A stretch of DNA of 5,086 nt, from the NCBI GenBank assembly GCA_020852155.1, contig JADZBJ010000090.1:1-5086 (forward strand). Direction: 5' to 3'. The translations under genes and the position numbers were made by a program. Below are positions 1-4,308 of the stretch, in pieces. Position 1 is the stretch's first letter, and each line of letters begins with the position of its first letter. The DNA is from Saprospiraceae bacterium. Its GTDB lineage: Bacteria; Bacteroidota; Bacteroidia; Chitinophagales; Saprospiraceae. The notes under the pieces are model-generated. The model saw only the letters and a list, made by a program, of their open reading frames with translations, made no database searches and had not been told where the DNA came from.

Positions 1-1056
1 TTCAGGGGAAACTCTGGCATGGGTGGTAGAAGCCGGGTGGGTTGCAATGCTGCGCGTATCGTTGAGGTTAGCCGATAGGGACAACATTTGCAAACGATCC
101 AAAAACTGCCGACCTGCATTTACGCCGCCTTTGATGTCAAAAGCCACCAAGCCGCCGCCGCGCTTCATTTGCCGGCGGGCGATTTCCACATCAGGATGTT
201 GGCTTGAAAACGGATAAATGACACGTTCGACAGCCGGATGACCTGTCAGGAAATTCGCCAGTTTTTCTGCATTATCGCAGTGCCTGTCAAGGCGAACGGC
301 CAATGTTTCGAGGCTTTTTGATAAAATCCAGGCGTTAAATGGCGAGAGCGCCGGGCCGGTTGAGCGACAGAATTTGCGGACTTCAGCGATCAATTCACGG
401 TCGCCACAAACCACGCCGCCCAGTACGCGCCCCTGTCCGTCCAGAAATTTGGTAGCTGAGTGCGTCACGATTTGCGCGCCGTACCTGGCTGGTTGTTGCA
501 AATAGGGCGTTGCGAAGCAGTTGTCAACGTTCAGGAGGAGGTTGTTTTTTCGGGCAAATTCGCCGGCAAACGCCAGATCAACCACATCCAGTCCGGGGTT
601 GGTGGGCGTTTCCAGAAAAATCATGCGCGTATTGGGGCGCACCGCCGCCTGCCACGTATCCGTCTGGCGTGCATCAAGGAAGGTCGTTTCGATGCCCCAT
701 TTGGGTAAAAACTGCCCGACAATAGTATGTGTAGAACCAAAAACCGCCTGTGAACACAACAGATGATCGCCGCTTTTCAGAAAAGCCATGAACGAGGCGA
801 ATACCGCAGCCATGCCGGAGGCCGTGGCGAAAGCATCGTCAGTGCCTTCCAAAGCAGCCATTTTTTCCTCAAACTCCCGAACGGTCGGATTGGTAAAACG
901 ACTGTAAATATTGCCCTCCTGCTCGTCGGCAAACAAGGCGCGCATCTGCTCGGCATCGTCAAACACAAAACTTGACGTCGGATAAATCGGGGTACTGTGT
1001 TCGCGGTGCTGCGAACGCTCGGTCTGAATGCGAATAGCGGTAGTTTCGAAATGCAT
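1..1056 (-). CDS. metZ: O-succinylhomoserine sulfhydrylase (Cys/Met metabolism PLP enzyme), C-terminus cut by window edge
   Basis: Cytosolic PLP enzyme of methionine synthesis. The family condenses an activated homoserine (O-succinyl or O-acetyl) with sulfide to give homocysteine. The minus-strand frame is open for 352 codons from ATG 1056 and runs off the left edge; the family is about 390-400 aa, so roughly 40 C-terminal residues are missing. Visible landmarks: N-terminal TTAIRIQTERSQHREHSTPI, the phosphate-binding Y51-x-R53 and ASGMAA (79-84), the pyridine-nitrogen Asp in NVDNCFATP (D178), the PLP lysine in HSATKFLDGQGR (K203), and the substrate-carboxylate Arg in NDTRSIATHPASTTH (R335). 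The opening ERS..EHS pattern and TKFLDGQGRVLGG fit MetZ better than cystathionine gamma-synthase or lyase. The choice of acyl donor cannot be read from sequence. An in-frame TAA lies at 1083-1081 and no other ATG lies between, so the start is secure. It lies 340 bp behind an OsmC gene led by a SAM riboswitch, which fits the role. No Shine-Dalgarno is seen. Confidence 0.95.
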   Translation of the reverse strand, partial: MHFETTAIRIQTERSQHREHSTPIYPTSSFVFDDAEQMRALFADEQEGNIYSRFTNPTVREFEEKMAALEGTDDAFATASGMAAVFASFMAFLKSGDHLLCSQAVFGSTHTIVGQFLPKWGIETTFLDARQTDTWQAAVRPNTRMIFLETPTNPGLDVVDLAFAGEFARKNNLLLNVDNCFATPYLQQPARYGAQIVTHSATKFLDGQGRVLGGVVCGDRELIAEVRKFCRSTGPALSPFNAWILSKSLETLAVRLDRHCDNAEKLANFLTGHPAVERVIYPFSSQHPDVEIARRQMKRGGGLVAFDIKGGVNAGRQFLDRLQMLSLSANLNDTRSIATHPASTTHARVSPE

Positions 1057-1091
1057 TTCTTTATTTGTTGGATGGGTTGGTTATTTGAGGA

Positions 1092-1150
1092 ATTGGTTAT
1101 TTGTTTATTTGGGGATTTATTGGATTGGTTATTTGTTTATTTGGGGATTT
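1092..1150 (+). repeat. Exact 27-bp direct repeat pair
   Basis: The 27 bases at 1092-1118 recur without change at 1124-1150, a 32-bp period with a 5-bp gap. Each copy reads ATTGGTTATTTG followed by TTTATTTGGGGATTT. Shorter and degenerate copies of the same words continue to about 1200. This looks like recent tandem duplication inside the left arm of the composite repeat. Confidence 0.85.
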
Positions 1151-1223
1151 TGGGATTTGAGGATTTGGGGATTTGTTGGATTTGTTGGATTGGCTATTTT
1201 AAAAAAGCGATGTCAAACCTCAT

Positions 1224-1326
1224 CAAAAAAATCTGTCATCCTGAGCGCCAGCGAAGGATCTGGCCAAGCAGTTGTGAGTACGCCCCTTCAAGGTTACCAG
1301 CCCCTTCGCTGGCGCTCAGGATGACA
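1224..1326 (-). terminator. Possible terminator or attenuator between the OsmC gene and metZ
   Basis: Read on the minus strand, the 24-bp stem described for 1234-1326 is followed at once by a run of seven T residues (complement of 1224-1230). The very stable stem plus U-tract argues for termination. The roughly 45-nt interval between the arms is much longer than in typical terminators and argues against it. If it works, metZ would get only read-through from the SAM-controlled promoter. Confidence 0.4.
1234..1326. repeat. Perfect 24-bp inverted repeat, REP-like hairpin
   Basis: Arm 1234-1257 begins TGTCATCCTGAGCGCCAGCG and is the exact reverse complement of 1303-1326. An internal loop follows, then a further 4-bp pairing of CTGG (1260-1263) with CCAG (1297-1300), leaving a loop of about 33 nt. 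From memory, TGTCATCCTGAGCG...GCGAAGGATCT is a recurring intergenic palindrome in many bacterial genomes, so this is probably one member of a dispersed REP-like family. On the minus strand the hairpin is followed directly by GATTTTTTTG (1233-1224), so it also resembles a long-loop intrinsic terminator for transcripts leaving the OsmC gene. Confidence 0.88.
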
Positions 1327-1396
1327 ACCTTTTGGGGTGAAATAGCCGAATAACCAAATCCCCAAATAACCAACCCAACAAATCCCCAACCCAACA

Positions 1397-1813
1397 TCAC
1401 TCAACAATCTCCAGCGACCAGGTTATCTCGGCCGTTTTGGACAGCATGACGCCGACGGAGCAATATTTTTCGACGGAAAGGCGGATGGCTTTTTCAGCGC
1501 TTTCGCGGGCAATAGCGCCTTTCAGCGTGTAATGCAGGTGAATCTTGTTGAAAACGGCGGGCACCTGTGTGGTATCGCGTTCGCCATTCACTTCCACCTG
1601 AATGTCTTCGAGAGGTTGGCGCAATTTTTTGAGCATGGTCACGACATCAATGCTGCTGCAAGCGGCGTGGCTCATGAGCAGGAGTTGCATAGGGCGCACG
1701 CCTTTGCCTTCGCCACCAATGTCCGGCGAGCCGTCGGTATGTACGACCAACCCTTCTTCGTTCGAGCATTCAAAATGCACGGCCTCATTGATGCGTCTGA
1801 GATTTATTTTCAT
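1397..1813 (-). CDS. OsmC/YhfA-like family protein
   Basis: Small cytosolic alpha/beta protein of the OsmC superfamily, whose studied members are thiol-dependent peroxidases; the YhfA-like branch has no settled substrate. From ATG 1813 it is 138 aa, the usual length. Landmarks: GGEGKGVRPMQLLLMSHAACSSIDVV (about 33-58) carrying R40 and the first reactive cysteine C52, ERDTTQVPAVF (78-88) with the conserved Glu-Arg pair, and EKYCSVGVMLSKTAEI with the second cysteine C118. Both redox cysteines are present. An in-frame GTG at 1831 would add six residues (reading MKNKVF), but the family normally begins near the sequence MKINLRRINEAVHF, so the ATG is preferred. AGGTGA about 14 nt before the ATG is a loose Shine-Dalgarno. 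It is the first gene after a SAM-I riboswitch and stands ahead of metZ, which suggests a link to sulfur or methionine metabolism, perhaps handling reactive sulfur or peroxide; this is inference. Confidence 0.92.
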   Translation of the reverse strand: MKINLRRINEAVHFECSNEEGLVVHTDGSPDIGGEGKGVRPMQLLLMSHAACSSIDVVTMLKKLRQPLEDIQVEVNGERDTTQVPAVFNKIHLHYTLKGAIARESAEKAIRLSVEKYCSVGVMLSKTAEITWSLEIVE

Positions 1814-1863
1814 AAAAACTTTATTTTTCACCTAAAACCGCTGTAAACCTATCGTACGGGCAC

Positions 1864-1897
1864 AAAAAAAGTCCCTCCCGGCGAACCGGAAGGGACT
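1864..1897 (-). terminator. Intrinsic terminator: expression platform of the SAM riboswitch
   Basis: On the minus strand, AGTCCCTTCCGG pairs with CCGGGAGGGACT around a TTCG tetraloop (12 bp, one G-U wobble) and is followed by a T-tract (complement of 1864-1870). On the plus strand the wobble becomes a C-A mismatch, so the structure favours the minus strand. The 5' arm also contains the target of the antiterminator, so this hairpin forms only when the aptamer holds SAM. The OsmC start lies about 50 nt downstream. Confidence 0.95.
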
Positions 1898-1937
1898 CAA
1901 TTTCTTGCGCAAAAAGAGGGCATTGCCTTCCGACTCA
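1882..1937 (-). promoter_or_regulatory. Antiterminator pairing of the SAM riboswitch
   Basis: On the minus strand TGAGTCGGAAGG (1937-1926) can pair along all 12 positions with CCTTCCGGTTCG (1893-1882), counting G-U pairs. Its first five bases belong to the 3' strand of P1 and the second partner is the 5' arm and loop of the terminator. P1 or terminator versus antiterminator are therefore mutually exclusive, the usual S-box logic: no SAM gives antitermination and expression, SAM gives termination. Confidence 0.85.
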
Positions 1938-2053
1938 TCTGCCCGATTCTGAAGAATCAGGACGGAATTGGCACCTTTATCTCAATAGCGCTGCATTGAA
2001 ATCAGGTTGCCAAGGCTTCACAGGGCCGTTCCCTCTGCCTTTCTTGATAAGTC
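1932..2053 (-). ncRNA. SAM-I (S-box) riboswitch aptamer
   Basis: The minus strand carries the S-box core in order: CTTATCAAGAAAGGCAGAGG, then GAACGGCCCTGTGAAGCCTT, then GGCAACC, then AAGGTGCCAATTCCGTCCTG, ending in CAGATGAG. P1 is ACTTATC (2052-2046) with GATGAGT (1939-1933). P2 is AAGGC with GCCTT around the GGG/CCC pair and kink-turn. P3 is ATTTCAAT with ATTGAGAT. P4 is CCTGATTC with GAATCGGG closed by a TTCA loop. All four helices are intact and the length (about 122 nt) is normal. It binds S-adenosylmethionine and turns transcription off when methionine supply is adequate. It precedes the OsmC gene and metZ. Tandem riboswitches or SAM-II-type features are not seen. Confidence 0.96.
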
Positions 2054-2054
2054 T

Positions 2055-2079
2055 GTCCCGCCATGTTGCCATCCGGGAC
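2055..2079 (-). other. Short hairpin at the 5' end of the riboswitch leader
   Basis: GTCCCG (minus strand, 2079-2074) pairs with CGGGAC (2060-2055) around a 13-nt loop, one base before the P1 5' strand. It lies just downstream of the predicted transcription start and may protect the 5' end or isolate the aptamer from upstream sequence. No U-tract follows, so it is not a terminator. Confidence 0.45.
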
Positions 2080-2099
2080 GAATTTTAATGAACTGGGTG

Positions 2100-2130
2100 C
2101 AAAGGTAGGAAATAGTTGAATGGGTGCAAA
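2100..2130 (-). promoter_or_regulatory. Bacteroidota-type promoter of the SAM-controlled unit
   Basis: On the minus strand TTTG (2130-2127) is followed after 19 bases by TACCTTTG (2107-2100), matching the primary-sigma pattern of Bacteroidota (-33 TTTG, -7 TAnnTTTG). Transcription would start near 2095, about 40 nt before the aptamer, giving a compact leader. Confidence 0.7.
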
Positions 2131-2172
2131 GAGAAGATAAAAGATTGGGAAAACCGGGGGGCCAGGGTAAAG

Positions 2173-2295
2173 GGTGGAGGGTTCAAGGTGGAGGGTTCAA
2201 GGTGGAGGGTTCAAGGTGGAGGGTTCAAAGTGGAGGGTACAAGGTGGAGGGACAAAGAGGAGGGGCAAGGTGGAGGGCACAAAGAGGAGGGGCAA
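2173..2295 (+). repeat. 13-14 bp G-rich minisatellite, nine units
   Basis: Four identical units GGTGGAGGGTTCAA (2173-2186, 2187-2200, 2201-2214, 2215-2228) are followed by five diverged ones: 2229-2242, 2243-2255, 2256-2268, 2269-2282 and 2283-2295. Variants such as AGAGGAGGGGCAA and GGTGGAGGGCACAA alternate toward the MoxR gene. The array starts 12 bp beyond the MoxR stop codon and ends about 40 bp before the riboswitch promoter. The plus strand is nearly all purine with regular GG and GGG runs, so it could form G-quadruplex or triplex structures. The mixed 13- and 14-bp units break any reading frame, so it is not coding. Confidence 0.92.
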
Positions 2296-2307
2296 GCCCT
2301 CCGGCTA

Positions 2308-3303
2308 CTAGGGGACCTCCACGGCATTCAATATCCTGGTGATAATTTCTTCCTGATCAATGTTTTCTGCTTCCGCTTCATAACTCAATCCGATGCGGTG
2401 CCGAAGCACATCCGGTGCAATGGCGCGTACATCTTCCGGTATTACATAGCCTCTTCGATTCAGGAAGGCCATTGCTCTTGCGGCCTGCGCCAGCGCTATC
2501 GTCGCGCGGGGCGATGCGCCATAGCGTAGCAGCGGTGTGAGGTCTTTCAAACCGGATTCGGAGGGCTGTCGGGTCGTGAAGACCAGTCCGAGGATGTACT
2601 GCTCGATTTTTTCATCCATGTAAATACCGTGCATCACTTCGCGGGCGCGCAGCAGGGCTTCCGGGCTGACCACGCGATGCACCTGCGGCTGATCGCCACT
2701 GAGGTTGCGGCGCATGATCTCGCGTTCTTCATCGCGACTGGGGTAGCCGATTTTTACTTTTAACAGGAAACGGTCGGCTTGTGCTTCGGGCAGCGGGTAG
2801 GTGCCTTCCTGCTCGATCGGGTTTTGTGTGGCCAGCACCAGAAATGGCTCTTCCAGCGGGAAGGTTTCTGTGCCGATGGTTACCTGGCGTTCCTGCATGG
2901 CTTCCAGCAGGGCGCTTTGTACTTTGGCTGGCGCGCGGTTGATCTCGTCGGCCAGGACGAAGTTGGCAAAAATCGGCCCTTTGCGCACGCTGAACTCCGA
3001 GCGCACCGGATTGTAAATCATCGTACCAATGACGTCGGCAGGCAACAAGTCCGGTGTAAACTGGATGCGGCTGAATTTGGCATCTACGGCCTGGGCCAGG
3101 GTTTTGATGGCCAGGGTCTTGGCCAGCCCCGGCATACCTTCAAGCAGAATATGCCCTTTGGTCAGCAGACCAATGAGCAGGCGTTCGATCATATAATCCT
3201 GACCGACGATGAATTTTGAAGTCTCCATTCGGAGTTGTTCCAGAAAAGCGCTCTCGTGCTGTATCTGCTGATGGAGGGCCTGGATATCGAGGTAATTTTG
3301 CAT
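2308..3303 (-). CDS. MoxR-family AAA+ ATPase
   Basis: Cytosolic AAA+ ATPase of the MoxR class, thought to act as a chaperone that helps assemble or activate partner proteins, often with DUF58 and von Willebrand A proteins. The 331-aa protein is full length. Landmarks: Walker A GMPGLAKT (56-63, with the Ala before Lys typical of MoxR), FTPDLLPADVIG (82-93), Walker B VLADEINRAPAK (116-127), sensor 1 ATQNPIEQEGTYPLPEAQADRF (158-179) ending with the arginine-finger region (R178), sensor 2 YGASPRATIAL (261-271), and the C-terminal lid with RHRI (301-304). All catalytic residues are present. ATG 3303 gives the usual N-terminus and has no Shine-Dalgarno; an ATG 17 nt upstream is out of frame. The usual DUF58 or VWA partners are not downstream: a minisatellite and another promoter follow, so the gene appears to be transcribed alone. 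No T-rich terminator hairpin is seen after the stop. Confidence 0.96.
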   Translation of the reverse strand: MQNYLDIQALHQQIQHESAFLEQLRMETSKFIVGQDYMIERLLIGLLTKGHILLEGMPGLAKTLAIKTLAQAVDAKFSRIQFTPDLLPADVIGTMIYNPVRSEFSVRKGPIFANFVLADEINRAPAKVQSALLEAMQERQVTIGTETFPLEEPFLVLATQNPIEQEGTYPLPEAQADRFLLKVKIGYPSRDEEREIMRRNLSGDQPQVHRVVSPEALLRAREVMHGIYMDEKIEQYILGLVFTTRQPSESGLKDLTPLLRYGASPRATIALAQAARAMAFLNRRGYVIPEDVRAIAPDVLRHRIGLSYEAEAENIDQEEIITRILNAVEVP

Positions 3304-3332
3304 GACAAAAACAGATGCATTGACTTGGGGGG

Positions 3333-3340
3333 CAAAACTA
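3333..3340 (-). promoter_or_regulatory. Candidate -7 box for the MoxR gene
   Basis: TAGTTTTG on the minus strand fits TAnnTTTG and lies 29 bases before the MoxR ATG, giving a leader of roughly 25 nt. No clear TTTG box is found at the expected upstream distance, so support is partial. It lies back to back with the box for the divergent DUF4271 gene. Confidence 0.45.
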
Positions 3341-3349
3341 TGACTTTGC

Positions 3350-3357
3350 TACCTTTG
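3350..3357 (+). promoter_or_regulatory. -7 box just ahead of the DUF4271 gene
   Basis: TACCTTTG is identical to the box of the riboswitch promoter and is followed by CGCC and then the ATG at 3362. A TTG at 3325-3327 is a weak -33 candidate at 22 bases. If transcription starts the usual few bases downstream of the box, the mRNA would begin at or very near the start codon. Confidence 0.55.
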
Positions 3358-3361
3358 CGCC

Positions 3362-4264
3362 ATGTTTAGCCGTTTGTTCATTTTTATTGTTTTTACGATT
3401 TGGTCTTCGACCGTCGTTGCGCAGTCGGCTAACCCCTTTGAATTAATCCATCGGTTGCCTCGCGTAACGGTCGCACCCGATGGCCAAACGGTGGTTGCAG
3501 CGCCGCGGAATCCTTTCGATATTGTCGTTCACCGGGCGCCGGGGCAGACCGAAGCGCTTGGCGTGAACAAAACCACCCGTTTTCGTCCTTTTGCGGTGTT
3601 ACCCACTGGAGGCGGACTATCTGGCGGCACGTTATTCGGGGTTTTAGCCGTTATTTTCACCATTTTGACCTTGTCTATCGCCGCCAATCGCGGCGCGGTG
3701 GAAAAAGCCTGGCGCGGTTTTTTGAATGAAAGTTCATTGACCCTTGCACAGCGAGATGCTTCCGGATTTGTCGGCTCGACGCCATACTACCTGCTTTACC
3801 TGAATTTTTTACTGAACGCCGGCGTTTTCCTGTTTCTGATTACCCGTTTTTTCAGAAGAGAAACATACAATAATTTCTGGTTTCTGATTTTTTGCATCAT
3901 CGTGACTTCTATATTTTTCCTGTCGAAGCATTTGATGGTCAAAATCATGGCCCAAATTACGCCCATTGAGAAAGATTTGCGTCGTTATCAGTTTTTGATG
4001 CTGATATTCAACTGCGTGCTTGGATTGTTTTTACTGCCATTTAATTTAGTCATCGCCTTTGGAACTGATACGGGATATTATGGGTTTCTGGTATTCTGGA
4101 CGCTCGCCCTGGTCGCCATTTTTTTCGGTTATCGCGCATTCAGGGCGCTTCCTATCGGACTAAAATTTTTGGGAGAAAACACATTTCACTTTTTGTTGTA
4201 CCTTTGCACCGTCGAAATTGCACCACTTGTTCTGGTGGTTAAAATGGCCACCTTACAAACCTGA
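3362..4264 (+). CDS. DUF4271 domain-containing inner-membrane protein
   Basis: Function unknown. The 300-aa protein has a signal peptide (hydrophobic core about residues 5-19, likely cut after VVA at 20/21), a Pro/Arg-rich exported segment (21-85), and about six membrane spans: 91-108, 142-163, 171-191, 210-233, 239-258 and 275-297. A charged stretch (about 109-135) follows the first span. The C-terminal FLLYLCTVEIAPLVLVVK resembles the ending I associate with DUF4271 proteins of Bacteroidota; assignment rests on that, the topology and its place before hemD. The exported segment contains two similar motifs, NPFELIHRLP (24-33) and NPFDIVVHRAPG (50-61). ATG 3362 is chosen because it gives a complete signal peptide; no Shine-Dalgarno is possible in the four bases after the promoter box. 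hemD follows after 44 bp with no visible promoter or terminator between, so the two are probably co-transcribed. A role with tetrapyrroles or envelope processes is inference only. Confidence 0.85.
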   Translation: MFSRLFIFIVFTIWSSTVVAQSANPFELIHRLPRVTVAPDGQTVVAAPRNPFDIVVHRAPGQTEALGVNKTTRFRPFAVLPTGGGLSGGTLFGVLAVIFTILTLSIAANRGAVEKAWRGFLNESSLTLAQRDASGFVGSTPYYLLYLNFLLNAGVFLFLITRFFRRETYNNFWFLIFCIIVTSIFFLSKHLMVKIMAQITPIEKDLRRYQFLMLIFNCVLGLFLLPFNLVIAFGTDTGYYGFLVFWTLALVAIFFGYRAFRALPIGLKFLGENTFHFLLYLCTVEIAPLVLVVKMATLQT

Positions 4265-4308
4265 AAATCAGAACCTGAACAATACTTACAAAACACACCT
4301 CTCCTCGA

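Larger units (their letters stand above)
1057..1396. repeat. Gene-free 340-bp composite repeat region between the OsmC gene and metZ
   Basis: No credible gene lies here. The left part (about 1061-1200) is a low-complexity plus-strand run of TTATTTG, GGGGATTT and TTGGATTGG words. The right part (about 1340-1396) holds the same words as reverse complements. Exact inverted matches include 1074-1087 with 1363-1376 (14 bp), 1167-1179 with 1375-1387 (13 bp) and 1192-1199 with 1340-1347 (8 bp). A perfect 24-bp inverted repeat sits in the middle and is listed separately. The overall symmetry suggests one composite element rather than random sequence, although low complexity makes some matches expected. 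The plus-strand open frames across it (for example 997-1353) are Leu/Trp/Gly-rich translations of the repeat, not genes. Confidence 0.8.
1814..2307. other. Regulatory and repeat-filled intergenic stretch between the OsmC and MoxR genes
   Basis: This near 500-bp gap has no protein gene. Read on the minus strand it contains, in order, the minisatellite, the promoter, the 5' hairpin, the SAM-I aptamer, the antiterminator/terminator platform and the OsmC leader. The only stretch without an assigned element is about 2131-2172. Plus-strand open frames here (2116-2529, 2124-2342) are translations of the tandem repeat and of the MoxR antisense strand. Confidence 0.85.

Noticed and set aside
1234..1326. 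Terminal inverted repeats of an insertion sequence
   Set aside because: Only about 45 bp lie between the arms and no transposase remnant is seen; a REP-like palindrome fits better.
997..1353. 118-codon plus-strand open frame with a Leu/Trp/Phe-rich, membrane-like product
   Set aside because: It is a translation of the TTATTTG/GGGGATTT repeats and the palindrome, begins inside metZ antisense, and has no plausible start context.
1814..1831. GTG at 1831 as the start of the OsmC-family protein
   Set aside because: It adds six residues not expected for the family; the ATG at 1813 gives the usual N-terminus. The GTG cannot be excluded from sequence alone.
1532..1846. 104-codon plus-strand frame
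   Set aside because: It is antisense to the OsmC-family gene, whose both reactive cysteine motifs are intact on the minus strand.
2173..2295. Regularly spaced repeats as a CRISPR array
   Set aside because: Units are 13-14 bp and directly contiguous, with no unique spacers and no cas genes.
2284..2302. Small inverted repeat (GGAGGGGC/GCCCTCC) after the MoxR stop codon as a terminator
   Set aside because: The loop is only two bases, the stem needs a bulge and no T-run follows; it is probably a by-product of the G-rich repeat.
2116..2529. 137-codon plus-strand frame with GGGFKVEG-like peptide repeats
   Set aside because: The peptide repeats are the 14-bp minisatellite read in shifting frames, and the rest is antisense to the MoxR gene.
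2779..3219. 146-codon plus-strand frame
   Set aside because: It is antisense to the conserved Walker and sensor motifs of the MoxR gene, which clearly carries the coding signal.
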